Source: a candidate division WOR-1 bacterium RIFCSPLOWO2_02_FULL_46_20 (GTDB taxonomy: Bacteria > Margulisbacteria > WOR-1 > O2-12-FULL-45-9). From it: a stretch of 55,751 bases of DNA. A program made the translations under genes and the position numbers. The notes beneath the pieces are model-generated. The model did not search any database. It was not told where the DNA came from and worked only from the letters and a program-made list of their open reading frames with translations. The DNA lies in assembly GCA_001771365.1 (NCBI GenBank), contig METP01000046.1, forward strand, positions 1-55,751, given 5' to 3'. The number at the start of each line of letters is the position of its first letter. Within the stretch, counting starts at the first letter, position 1. Positions 26,837-35,023 of the stretch are shown one piece after another.

Positions 26837-27781
26837 TTACCCCCCCCACCAGCCTTCAGGTGGCTCAGGATTTACTTCTAACTGCATCCCATCTGGCCAT
26901 TGCAAGCAGTTCGGGAAACGCGCCTCTCTCCAGGTAGGCGTAATTATGCCAGGAGAAAAGAAAAATTTACCATCTGTAATAAATTGAAAAACTTTAAAAT
27001 CGGGAGCAACATGCAGGGCAAGAGTCATCAGAAAGCTTGTAACTGCTATCTCAGGAATGCCTCCGGTGGCGCCGCTTTCTGCATAGACCCCCCACACCTC
27101 AGTATCTTTTTCTCGCGCGGCCCTGAAAAGAAAGGCGTAGAGGTTAACAGTAGAAAGCATTTTCGCCGTAGACGACCAAATGTCTGTCATTTTTACCAGA
27201 TTAACCTCCCCTGTCTGGGGATCCACCAGTTCACTAAAAGTTTCCGCCGTTAAAACAATCGTGCTTTTATAACCTGACTCTGCTTCTCTCTCAATACTCG
27301 TTTTGTTCGCATTAGAATTACCATCAAATCTTAATTTATGAAGAACAAAACCCCAAACTCCGGGCTGTGGTTCCTCTGACCCAAATATTTCTCCCGTAAA
27401 CTTTTGCTCTCTTTCAGGTAAAAGTTTTTCCCGAGTAAGCCCGAGCTTCCGGGCTAAATCTATGTGCTGGAAGTCTCCCCCGTCTCCATGAGGGGTGGGT
27501 ATTCCAAAAACAACAAGAGGAAAACCGCGCTGACAAGAGGAATAGAACCGCTCTTCTAAAGGCTGTTCCTTTTTCTGCTGATCGGTCGGCACCCTGGTAA
27601 CCGGCAGAACGAAAAGCCCCTTAATTAATCCCCCCCCCAGGTCAGTAATACTCAAACCGGACACTTTTTCCGACAGCCGCGTTGTCATTTCATCTGGTTT
27701 ACCAGCGATCGCTCGTTGGATCTTGAGATGTCTGCAAATGGGACGATCTGTTCTAAATCTACATGCTCCGGTAGAACTCAT
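26837..27781 (-). CDS. Unknown protein with poly-G tracts (314 aa)
   Basis: A 314-residue predicted cytoplasmic protein starting MSSTGACRFRTDRP; the start at 27781 is supported by GGAAGGAG ten bases upstream. Readable features include GGGLIKGLFVLPVTRVP, FPLVVFGIPTPHGDGGDFQHIDLA and a tryptophan-rich end PEGWWGG. No family is recognised. Two mononucleotide tracts occur in the coding strand: nine G at 27630-27638 (encoding the GGG of DLGGGLIKG) and eight G at the stop codon (26840-26847). Slippage there would switch or alter the protein. Confidence 0.6.
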   Translation of the reverse strand: MSSTGACRFRTDRPICRHLKIQRAIAGKPDEMTTRLSEKVSGLSITDLGGGLIKGLFVLPVTRVPTDQQKKEQPLEERFYSSCQRGFPLVVFGIPTPHGDGGDFQHIDLARKLGLTREKLLPEREQKFTGEIFGSEEPQPGVWGFVLHKLRFDGNSNANKTSIEREAESGYKSTIVLTAETFSELVDPQTGEVNLVKMTDIWSSTAKMLSTVNLYAFLFRAAREKDTEVWGVYAESGATGGIPEIAVTSFLMTLALHVAPDFKVFQFITDGKFFFSPGIITPTWREARFPNCLQWPDGMQLEVNPEPPEGWWGG

Positions 27782-27841
27782 AGTAAAATTGCTCCTTCCT
27801 GCTATCAATATCGTTGACTTTTTAGTAAAATTTCATTTTAT

Positions 27842-29617
27842 TTATGCTTGCCAAATCACGTCGATAAGTTGATGCAGAAGTGGCCGGACAATTGCTTCTG
27901 CGGTTTTGCCGTATAATAAATCTAGGTGGCTTAGCCCCGCGATGGCAAATCCATGCACTTGACTGGCTACCTTGCTCAGGCGCAAATAATGTAGATCCCT
28001 TTGACGAGAAAAATTGTGGATTCCTTTCTCCCTATGTTGATAGCCTGGGAATTGAGAAAAATCCAGGGCCTTCCCCTGGTAGTAGTCAGGTTGAATAAAG
28101 GCCAGATTAAGAGGCGGCGCGAGAGGGTCTAACGAACCTGTTAAGTGAAAAATCGGGATATCAGGAGGGATTTCATCTAAATGTGCTGAATAATTAAACC
28201 GGCCATTGCCCATTCTTCTGATGCCTTTGCCTGAGTAAACGGCTTTTAATAGCTGTAGGCCCACCCCAAGCGGGAAACTGCCTGTGCCTTTATTTGTGAA
28301 ACTGGCCAGAAACTGTTTAGGATCATCGAAATTATCGGGATTTATTAGTTGTCGCGCAACTATAGTCAAAGAGGGGAGCACTTTTACCAGGCCTTTAGCG
28401 ACATCGACTGGCACACTTTCAGCGCCAAATATTGGCAAGAAAATATTCAACATAAGCAGCGCAGGAAAAATTGGGTGAGAATTTTTGTCAAAGATCTTTG
28501 GGGAGCCAATCGTGATCAAACCTTTCACGCAATCTAACATTGCCAGGAAGGTGCGGGCTTCTGCAATTATAATTTTTATTTCTTGGTCAGGTTGTTTTCC
28601 GTTTGTGAGCGCGGCAGTGGTTTCGTTAAGAAAAGTTTCCACCTCTCTTCTGGTTTTACCTTTTGGCTCAAAGTCCGATCGCTTTCCGGATAATTTACAA
28701 ATGTCCCTTACCAGAGAGTTGAGTTTATAAGCTTGCCGCACCAGCATAAATTCGGCAATCATTCCTCCCATGCTGTAACCCACAAGCACAACAGGTTTTT
28801 TAGTCTTTGGGCGATTGTATAAGAATTCCACTGCTGCCGGGAGGTCATTGCTTACTAGGGTGTCGAAAAAGCATTGCGCGTCAAATTCACCCTTGTTTTT
28901 ACCAAGACCGCGTGGATCAAATAAGAAAGTCCAATTACCTTTGTCAGCAAGTTCCAGGGCCAGGGATGTCTCGGCGTCCAGATCAAACATGCCGCTATGA
29001 CAGGCAATGCCAGGAATTAAGAGCAGAGAAGGATTGTCGTCATTTGTTTTAACTCGGTCTTGATTGATTATGCGCGTCACTGTCAGTGGTTTGCCGTCGC
29101 GAGTATAAACAAAATAGCCTCTTTCCATATAAGTTCCCCTGTCTAACTCACGAAAGGCAGCGCCGAAAAAACCTTTTGATTGATCAGCAAAAACATATTC
29201 TCGTAATAAATAATGCTTTCTGGCAGCGGCCAAAAAATCACTTTTTTGTTCCAGGGGAATGGTTAATTTTTCCAAGAGATCTTCGGCGTGATGCGGGTTG
29301 ATAAAAATAGCCTCACCATAATTGTTAAAGAGCCCGGTGTGGGCTCCCCGTCTAATAATTTGGCGCACCTGGTCCAAAGGCAGGGTTCGACCGGTTATTT
29401 CTTTTACGACATGTTGGAGAGTTGGGGCCATGCGATGGGAAGTTTCTGCCTCAATTGCTTCTGGTGTCCGGACAAATGATTCGGGACGGCGCGCCGCTAA
29501 TTTTGTTACGGCGGAGCGTCGCAATGTGCTGGCAGCGGTGTAAGCCAAATTTCCGGAACGCGCTGTTCCTCGAAAAACAGCTTCCTTGATTCTAGCTTTG
29601 CTTGGAATAAGTCCCAT
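27842..29617 (-). CDS. Large alpha/beta hydrolase
   Basis: A 591-residue protein with an alpha/beta-hydrolase core: oxyanion region LLLIPGIACHSGMFDLD, DPRGLGKNKG and the nucleophile elbow VGYSMGG (catalytic serine), with a C-terminal acid region near LTGSLDPLAPP and a histidine in GLSHLDLL. The N-terminal 190 residues and a helical insertion after the elbow are additional. It resembles lipase or polyhydroxyalkanoate-synthase-like hydrolases, but the substrate is unknown. There is no obvious signal peptide. It is divergent from the kinase-like gene. Confidence 0.75.
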   Translation of the reverse strand: MGLIPSKARIKEAVFRGTARSGNLAYTAASTLRRSAVTKLAARRPESFVRTPEAIEAETSHRMAPTLQHVVKEITGRTLPLDQVRQIIRRGAHTGLFNNYGEAIFINPHHAEDLLEKLTIPLEQKSDFLAAARKHYLLREYVFADQSKGFFGAAFRELDRGTYMERGYFVYTRDGKPLTVTRIINQDRVKTNDDNPSLLLIPGIACHSGMFDLDAETSLALELADKGNWTFLFDPRGLGKNKGEFDAQCFFDTLVSNDLPAAVEFLYNRPKTKKPVVLVGYSMGGMIAEFMLVRQAYKLNSLVRDICKLSGKRSDFEPKGKTRREVETFLNETTAALTNGKQPDQEIKIIIAEARTFLAMLDCVKGLITIGSPKIFDKNSHPIFPALLMLNIFLPIFGAESVPVDVAKGLVKVLPSLTIVARQLINPDNFDDPKQFLASFTNKGTGSFPLGVGLQLLKAVYSGKGIRRMGNGRFNYSAHLDEIPPDIPIFHLTGSLDPLAPPLNLAFIQPDYYQGKALDFSQFPGYQHREKGIHNFSRQRDLHYLRLSKVASQVHGFAIAGLSHLDLLYGKTAEAIVRPLLHQLIDVIWQA

Positions 29618-29677
29618 TGGTTATCTATCCAAACGAACCAATTAAAATTTCACCTAATTTTTTTGGGCGATATCTTG

Positions 29678-29686
29678 TGCTATAAT
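29678..29686 (+). promoter_or_regulatory. Extended -10 promoter of the kinase-like gene, leaderless
   Basis: TGC-TATAAT (29678-29686) ends seven bases before the ATG at 29694. The TGn extension may compensate for the lack of a -35 box. The transcript would begin at the start codon. Confidence 0.6.
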
Positions 29687-29693
29687 CTAGGTC

Positions 29694-30716
29694 ATGGAAC
29701 GCTTCCTCAAGAGCCGTTACCGCATTGGCGAGAACATTTCTGAAAACCCCTTTAGCGTGACTTATCAGGGCAATTTTATTGGCACTAATAAGCCGGTAAT
29801 TATTAAAATTTACAAACGAGGCACCCTCAACTCTAACCTGATTAACCGCATGAAGCAAAAAGTTAAGGAGCTGTCATGCGTCACCTACCACGGCATAGCT
29901 AAATTGATAGATGGCGACTACGGCTGGCAGGGTTTTTATTATGTTCGAGAATATGTCGAAGGACAAAGCTTGCAGGAGATCCTGAACAGCAAACAGGCAA
30001 TTGGCGCTGAAAAAGCTCAAGTAATTGCCATAGAAGTGTGTAAAGCGCTTGAGGTTGTTCATGCCAAGGGGATTATTCACGGAGAACTTAAACCAAGCAA
30101 TGTCTTTATTAGCTCTAAAGGGATGATTAAAATTGCTGATTTTGTAATTGAGGGAGAGATTAAAGAAGCTATGCCCCAAAAAGTCATCTCTATTATGGAT
30201 AATGGTAAGTATACTTCGCCGGAGGAATTAACAGGCAGTCCGGCCAGCGTCTCTTCAGACATCTATGCTTTGGGATTAATTATATATGAGATGCTGGTTT
30301 CATCTTTATCGATAGAAAAGGGATTGGCTGGTTCTTTAAAAAGGGTCAAGAACGCAAATCCGATAAACAAAGAAGCGTTGGCGGCCTTTCCGAGATATCT
30401 GCAGGAGATAGTGGTCAAAGCTTTGCAGCCAGATCCGTTGCGCCGTTTTTTGAACGCAGGCGAAATCCGTGAAAGTTTGGAAAAAAGAAATATAAATGTG
30501 GCAATGATTGCCCACGAAGAATATATAAACCTTTTTGATAACACCGTTATCCGTTATGGCGAAGAAGATGAGGGTGGAGAAGCCGAATCTTTGGAAGATC
30601 TAGGCCGGGTTAAGCTTCGCTGGGGTAAGGAGAAACACCGCAACTGGATATTAGCCTATGTTCTGGCTGCTGCCATATTGTCCGGTATTTTATATGCCTT
30701 TGTGTTTGCCAGGTAA
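29694..30716 (+). CDS. PknB-like Ser/Thr protein kinase homologue, probably pseudokinase
   Basis: A 340-residue membrane protein with a eukaryotic-type kinase domain at about 9-270 and one transmembrane segment at about 316-338. The ATP-binding lysine (VIIKIYK, K38) and N136 are kept, but the glycine loop is degenerate, the catalytic HRD is H129-G130-E131 and DFG is D149-F150-V151. That suggests weak or no phosphotransfer. No PASTA repeats are attached; the next gene encodes a separate PASTA protein, so the usual PknB layout is split. The complex may sense peptidoglycan fragments. Confidence 0.83.
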   Translation: MERFLKSRYRIGENISENPFSVTYQGNFIGTNKPVIIKIYKRGTLNSNLINRMKQKVKELSCVTYHGIAKLIDGDYGWQGFYYVREYVEGQSLQEILNSKQAIGAEKAQVIAIEVCKALEVVHAKGIIHGELKPSNVFISSKGMIKIADFVIEGEIKEAMPQKVISIMDNGKYTSPEELTGSPASVSSDIYALGLIIYEMLVSSLSIEKGLAGSLKRVKNANPINKEALAAFPRYLQEIVVKALQPDPLRRFLNAGEIRESLEKRNINVAMIAHEEYINLFDNTVIRYGEEDEGGEAESLEDLGRVKLRWGKEKHRNWILAYVLAAAILSGILYAFVFAR

Positions 30717-30720
30717 CAAG

Positions 30721-31299
30721 ATGAAAAAATATTTACCGCTAATTATAATCTTTGCCGTAATTACGCCTGCGCTGCTGGGTTATTTCTATGCTACTTATTT
30801 TTCTGCTATTCCCGAAGTGCTAATGCCGGACTTAACAGGCAAGACCCTGGAAAAAGCGATGATAGAATTGGATTTATTAAATTTAAAAGGCCGGCATGCG
30901 GGTAATGTTTTTGATCTGAAGTATTCCGAGGGCCAGGTCGTGTCTCAGCGGCCGGAGGCGGACAGAATGGTCAAAGCGGGCAGAATCGTTAGCTTGATAA
31001 CCAGCTCTGGCAGGCAAAAAGTTGCTGTGCCGAATCTCCTGGGGCGTCCCGCGGATCAGGCAGAAGCTGTGCTGGTGGCCGAAGGGCTGCTTTTGGGTGA
31101 GGCAACCAGAGATTTTGTGTCTGAGCTGGATTCAGGAATAATTCTAACTCAGAATCCTTTACCGGAAGATGAAGTGGAGATAGGCTCAAAAGTTGATATC
31201 ACTGTGTCGTCGACACAAGAGATAGACCAACCCTTTAAGAGAGAAGAGAATAATGACGATAAAAAAGAGAAAGAGGGAGGGTTCTGGCCATGGCAATAA
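30721..31299 (+). CDS. Membrane-anchored PASTA domain protein
   Basis: A 192-residue protein with one N-terminal transmembrane segment (MKKYLPLIIIFAVITPALLGYFY) and two PASTA domains at about 30-100 (EVLMPDLTGKTLEKAMIELD) and 100-168 (VAVPNLLGRPADQAEAVLV). PASTA modules bind peptidoglycan or beta-lactam-like ligands. The C-terminus is acidic and lysine-rich. The start at 30721 lies four bases after the kinase gene and gives a normal signal anchor. It likely forms the extracytoplasmic partner of the kinase-like protein. Confidence 0.85.
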   Translation: MKKYLPLIIIFAVITPALLGYFYATYFSAIPEVLMPDLTGKTLEKAMIELDLLNLKGRHAGNVFDLKYSEGQVVSQRPEADRMVKAGRIVSLITSSGRQKVAVPNLLGRPADQAEAVLVAEGLLLGEATRDFVSELDSGIILTQNPLPEDEVEIGSKVDITVSSTQEIDQPFKREENNDDKKEKEGGFWPWQ

Positions 31300-31964
31300 A
31301 GATTGCCCCGTCTATTCTGTCGGCAGATTTTAGGAATTTGGAAGCAGCGATTAAAAGGGTGGAAAAAGACGGAGCTGACCTGATCCATATTGATGTGATG
31401 GATGGCCATTTTGTGCCAAATATTACGATTGGACCGTTAATTGTTAAGGCAGTCCGTAAAATTACAAAATTACCGCTGGATGTCCACTTAATGATTGAAA
31501 ATCCGGACAAATATATTCCGGTATTTGCGAAAGCTGGAGCGGATATCATTACTATTCACGTAGAGGCATCAAGGAATATTGGCCGAGATATAGAGTTGAT
31601 GAAGGACAATAATGTTAAGTCGGGTTTAGTAGTTAATCCAGCTACGCCGGTTGATGGTGTTTTTCCATATCTTAGTCAACTTGCCATGGTGCTTCTGATG
31701 TCGGTAAATCCGGGGTTTGAGGGACAAAAGTTTATGGCGGAAGTGCTGCCGAAGATTAGAGCGTTGAGAGCTAAGATTATTGATTCTCCACATTTAAATG
31801 TGGAGAATAATAAACCACCTGATATTGAAGTTGACGGAGGCCTCAATCTTGAAACTGCGCCGGAAGTTGTTAAAGCAGGAGCCAATGTTTTAGTCGCAGG
31901 GTCGGCGATATTTTATGATAAAAATCCCGCGTCCGTGATCAAGAAGATGAAGGCTTTAAAATAA
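31290..31964 (+). CDS. rpe: Ribulose-phosphate 3-epimerase
   Basis: Rpe interconverts ribulose 5-phosphate and xylulose 5-phosphate. The 224-residue protein has the barrel motifs IAPSILSADF, HIDVMDGHFVPNITIGP, LDVHLMIENPD, VNPGFEGQKF and EVDGGLN with catalytic aspartates. About ten residues before the last motif (SPHLNVENNK) are encoded by a 26-base perfect palindrome at 31783-31808 and look like an in-frame insertion. It overlaps the PASTA gene by ten bases and abuts ribD. Confidence 0.95.
   Translation: MAIKIAPSILSADFRNLEAAIKRVEKDGADLIHIDVMDGHFVPNITIGPLIVKAVRKITKLPLDVHLMIENPDKYIPVFAKAGADIITIHVEASRNIGRDIELMKDNNVKSGLVVNPATPVDGVFPYLSQLAMVLLMSVNPGFEGQKFMAEVLPKIRALRAKIIDSPHLNVENNKPPDIEVDGGLNLETAPEVVKAGANVLVAGSAIFYDKNPASVIKKMKALK
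31783..31808 (+). repeat. 26-base perfect palindrome inside rpe
   Basis: Arms ATTCTCCACATTT and AAATGTGGAGAAT are exactly complementary with no loop. A related palindrome CCCCACATT-TT-AATGTGGGG lies at 35035-35054 between hydrogenase genes, so this is a dispersed element that has entered a coding region. Confidence 0.75.
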
Positions 31965-33059
31965 GTGAGCTGGACCAAAGACGACGTTGTCTTTATGCGC
32001 AAAGCACACTCCCTGGCCAAACTGGCCGAGGGGCGAACCACTCCCGATCCTATGGTGGGGGCGGTTCTGGTTAAAGGGGGTAAGATAATTTCCATGGGTT
32101 ACCATGGAGAAGTTGCCACTCCGCATGCTGAGGCCTGGGCCATCCAGAAAATAGGCAAAAAGGCTGAAGGTTCAACTCTTTATCTTAATCTTGAACCATG
32201 TTCGCATTATGGCAACAACCCTCCCTGTGCCGGCCTGGTTGCCAGCTCCGGCATAAAAGAGGTCGTTGCTTCTATGAAAGATCCCAACCCTTTAGTCGAT
32301 GGGCAAGGTTTTAAGTTGTTGCGAAAACATGGGGTCAAAGTAAGGGTAGGGCTGTTAGAAAAAGAAGCTGAGCGGCTAAATGAAGTATTTGTCAAATATG
32401 TGACAACCAAACGACCTTTTGTGGTTATGAAAACTGCCATGACGATTGATGGAAAAATTGCCACGAGAACGGGCGTCAGCCGTTGGGTGGCGGGTCCAGA
32501 ATCTTTGAATTTTGCTCATCATCTGCGCAATGTTTATGACGCGATTCTGGTTGGCATTAACAATGTTTTGATTGACGATCCCAGATTAACCACGCGGTTG
32601 GTTAAAAAAATTAAAAATCCTATCCGCATTGTCCTTGATGCTTACGCCAGAACACCTTTAAATGCCGCACTCTTAGGCAAAGAGGCACGTACTATTATAG
32701 TAGTGGGGCCTAACGCCCCGAACAAAAGGCTTGAGGCTTTGAAGGCTAGGGGCGTGGAAATATTAAGGATTAGAGCGCCAAAGGGGTTGGTTGATTTAGG
32801 AGATTTAATGATAAAACTTGGCGAAATGAAGATTACCAGCTTATTGGTTGAGGGAGGGGGAGAGGTTAATGCTTCTTTCTTAGAACAAAATTTAGTTGAT
32901 AAAGTTCATTTTATTATTGCGCCGAAAATTTTTGGTGGCAGGGATGCGAAAACAGGGGTTGAGGGCTTAGGTGTTAGAGTCCCAAGCCAGGCAAAATGGT
33001 TGAAAGATGTTCAAATTGATAACTTGGGGAAAGACCTGCTTCTAACTGCCTATTTGTAA
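31965..33059 (+). CDS. ribD: Bifunctional riboflavin deaminase/reductase RibD
   Basis: RibD performs the deaminase and reductase steps of riboflavin synthesis. The 364-residue protein has the zinc deaminase motifs HAEAWAIQ and LEPCSHYGNNPPC in the N-terminal domain (about 1-145) and a dihydrofolate-reductase-like domain (about 147-364) with RPFVVMKTAMTIDGKIAT and LVEGGGEVNASFL. The GTG start directly follows the rpe stop. No FMN riboswitch precedes it and ribE, ribBA and ribH are not here. The end overlaps the convergent CheY-like gene by 18 bases. Confidence 0.95.
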   Translation: MSWTKDDVVFMRKAHSLAKLAEGRTTPDPMVGAVLVKGGKIISMGYHGEVATPHAEAWAIQKIGKKAEGSTLYLNLEPCSHYGNNPPCAGLVASSGIKEVVASMKDPNPLVDGQGFKLLRKHGVKVRVGLLEKEAERLNEVFVKYVTTKRPFVVMKTAMTIDGKIATRTGVSRWVAGPESLNFAHHLRNVYDAILVGINNVLIDDPRLTTRLVKKIKNPIRIVLDAYARTPLNAALLGKEARTIIVVGPNAPNKRLEALKARGVEILRIRAPKGLVDLGDLMIKLGEMKITSLLVEGGGEVNASFLEQNLVDKVHFIIAPKIFGGRDAKTGVEGLGVRVPSQAKWLKDVQIDNLGKDLLLTAYL

Positions 33060-33416
33060 CGCCTCATTGATAACTTCGAGGGCGTCTTCTACAACAAATG
33101 GTTTGTTGATAATTCCGTCAACCTTGTATTCTTCGCCAACAACCTTGATGACATCCTCATTCATGCCAGTGACAAAAATAACAGGAGGCAGCTTATATTT
33201 GGATTTAATTTTTTTCAAAAACTCAAAACCGTCGAGCTTTGGCATGTTAACATCTGCCAGAATGAGATTAAAAGAGTTGGGGTCTTGAATGAAAACATTA
33301 AAACCTTCTTCGCCGTTTAGTGCAGTGCTGACTTCAAACCCCTTATTCCTCAACATTTGAGCAACAATGTTGAGCATACTCTCCTGGTCATCAATCACTA
33401 AAATGCGTTTAGCCAT
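33042..33416 (-). CDS. CheY-like single-domain response regulator
   Basis: A 124-residue receiver domain with acidic pocket D9/D10, phosphoacceptor D55 (LILADVNMPKLDG), the switch threonine in FVTGM and lysine in NKPF. There is no output domain, so it would act through protein contacts. It has its own promoter inside the end of the upstream hypC-hydE gene and no partner kinase nearby. A link to the hydrogenase operon is positional only. Confidence 0.9.
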   Translation of the reverse strand: MAKRILVIDDQESMLNIVAQMLRNKGFEVSTALNGEEGFNVFIQDPNSFNLILADVNMPKLDGFEFLKKIKSKYKLPPVIFVTGMNEDVIKVVGEEYKVDGIINKPFVVEDALEVINEALQIGS

Positions 33417-33424
33417 ATAAACAC

Positions 33425-33453
33425 ATTCTACGGCTAAGGCAGGGGAGAGTCAA
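33425..33453 (-). promoter_or_regulatory. Promoter of the CheY-like gene, near-leaderless
   Basis: Minus-strand TTGACT (33448-33453), a 17-base spacer and TAGAAT (33425-33430) end eight bases before the ATG at 33416. The promoter overlaps the 3' end of the hypC-hydE gene. Confidence 0.6.
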
Positions 33454-34753
33454 GGGAAACGCCTAAATCTGTAGGAGCACGGCCCATCCCTCTTAGGATG
33501 GACAAAGTGGTGTTGATTTGTTTTTGTATGCTTTCCTGGTTGTGAGCACGATTCGGGTAAATTGAATAGTTTTTGCTAAATTGGTGTGGAGTAACGTTTA
33601 ACATTACGGAATTGGTGCCGGCCATCAAGCCTTCTTCGCGTGCTTTTGGGTGAAGTGTTTCAAATCCAGTGGTAACCAGGATTTTTGCGTTAATCGGGTC
33701 AAATAAACGAGCTATGGCAAGAGTTTTTAAGACATCTTTAACTTCCGGATGAGGGCTTTTTGCTAAAGGGGTGCCTGGGTGAGGTAAAAACGGGCCAAAA
33801 GTATACATCTCTGTGTGTAATTTTTTAGCCAATAGAAGATCGTTTAATATGTCCCGCCTGGTTTGGCCTGGCAGGCCAATCAATCCACCGGTAATGATCA
33901 AATAGCCAAGCCTAAATGCTTCTTCCAGGTGTTTGATTCTGGAATCAAGAGTGCGGCCAGGATGGATTTGCCGATAAATTTTCTGGTTACTGGTTTCAAA
34001 CCGCATTAATAAACCCCTGGCTCCGGCTTGATAGAGTTTTTTTAGGCCAGCCAGGCCAACTTCCCCGCAACTAATGAAAATTAAGACAGACCAACGCTCT
34101 TTTATGGTTTTGACAATCTCACAAAGCGTCTCAGCTGAATACGTCGAGTCTTCCCCGCTTTGTAAAACCAGGGTTTGAAAGCCGTATTTCTCAATGGCTT
34201 GCTTGGCTGCGTCATAAATTTCTTCTTCAGTCATACGATAGCGCTTAATTTCTTTGTTGCTTGCCGCAATACCGCAATATTGGCAGTTTTGTGAGCAATA
34301 ATTAGAGAATTCAATGATGCCATGAACGCAACAGGAATTGCTCAGATGCTTTTGACGCAGGAAATTGGCGGTTTTAAACAGAAGCGCCAGCTCTTTTTTA
34401 TCCTCAAGGTCTAAAAGATAAAGAAGGTCAGCTTCTTTTAATAGCATGTTTTCCAAAGCTTTGTCCAGAATAAAACTTAGTTTTTTATTGACGCCATATT
34501 TTTCCATGCCCACGCGAGATAAGCGTAAATCCAATTCTTGTAGTTCAAAAAAAGTTTCTTTCCAGACGGTCAGGATGGAGAGAGCTTCTGCTTCGGGGAT
34601 CTTTTTGATAACAAAGCCGCCCTGGGCATAAATGTAGTCGCCAATTTTTAGGTCATCAAGCTCATTGATCGCGGTTTTTTGCTCGCCAAAGTATTCTATG
34701 GTGGCGATTCTATCTTTTATTTTTTTAACTTGTCCGGGTATGGTGTAACACAT
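33434..34753 (-). CDS. HypC-HydE fusion: hydrogenase maturation protein
   Basis: A 439-residue two-domain protein. Residues 1 to about 68 are HypC: essential Cys2 in MCYTIPG, IATIEYFG and LKIGDYIYAQGGFVIKKI. Residues about 85-439 are a HydE-type radical SAM domain: CxxxCxxC at C153, C157, C160 (IEFSNYCSQNCQYCGI), RYRMTEEEI, VLQSGEDS, GLPGQT and GPFLPHPGTPLA. HydE's optional second-cluster cysteines near the C-terminus are absent. HypC carries the Fe(CN)2CO unit in [NiFe] maturation, while HydE normally works on [FeFe] enzymes. The start at 34753 follows the HypA stop by two bases; a longer frame would destroy the HypC N-terminus. Confidence 0.92.
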   Translation of the reverse strand: MCYTIPGQVKKIKDRIATIEYFGEQKTAINELDDLKIGDYIYAQGGFVIKKIPEAEALSILTVWKETFFELQELDLRLSRVGMEKYGVNKKLSFILDKALENMLLKEADLLYLLDLEDKKELALLFKTANFLRQKHLSNSCCVHGIIEFSNYCSQNCQYCGIAASNKEIKRYRMTEEEIYDAAKQAIEKYGFQTLVLQSGEDSTYSAETLCEIVKTIKERWSVLIFISCGEVGLAGLKKLYQAGARGLLMRFETSNQKIYRQIHPGRTLDSRIKHLEEAFRLGYLIITGGLIGLPGQTRRDILNDLLLAKKLHTEMYTFGPFLPHPGTPLAKSPHPEVKDVLKTLAIARLFDPINAKILVTTGFETLHPKAREEGLMAGTNSVMLNVTPHQFSKNYSIYPNRAHNQESIQKQINTTLSILRGMGRAPTDLGVSLDSPLP

Positions 34754-34755
34754 TG

Positions 34756-34998
34756 TTATTCGCAATCAAATGAAACTAATCTTATCTCCCTTGTCTGGCT
34801 TGGTTCAATTGTAACCTCAGCACCTTCGGCAATTGTGCCCTTTGAGTGTTCGGCAATATAATGGCGCAGTATTTCTTCGTTGATTTCTGTAAACGTGCCC
34901 ATTCTCAAATAAATTTTGCAGATCTTTTTTGCTTCTTGCTGTTTCGCGTGTTTAAACAGGTCAGCTATTAGGTTTTTTATTAAGTGCATCTCATGCAT
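34756..34998 (-). CDS. Shortened HypA-like nickel chaperone
   Basis: An 80-residue HypA-like protein beginning MHEMHLIKNLIADLF, with the nickel-binding His2 kept, and following the HypA core up to AEVTIEPSQ. Normal HypA (about 113 residues) continues with two CxxC pairs holding zinc; here the protein ends REIRLVSFDCE and has only C27 and C79. It may insert nickel without the zinc domain or be degenerate. The start at 34998 is set by the MHE motif. It lies between the protease gene and hypC-hydE. Confidence 0.78.
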   Translation of the reverse strand: MHEMHLIKNLIADLFKHAKQQEAKKICKIYLRMGTFTEINEEILRHYIAEHSKGTIAEGAEVTIEPSQTREIRLVSFDCE

Positions 34999-35023
34999 TT
35001 TACTTGCCTCCCGAATGACACCC

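Noticed and set aside
26900-27253. 117-codon plus-strand frame
   Set aside because: It lies antisense inside the 314-residue gene, which has a better ribosome site; its composition does not look like protein.
31900-31970. FMN riboswitch before ribD
   Set aside because: ribD starts directly at the rpe stop; there is no leader to hold one.
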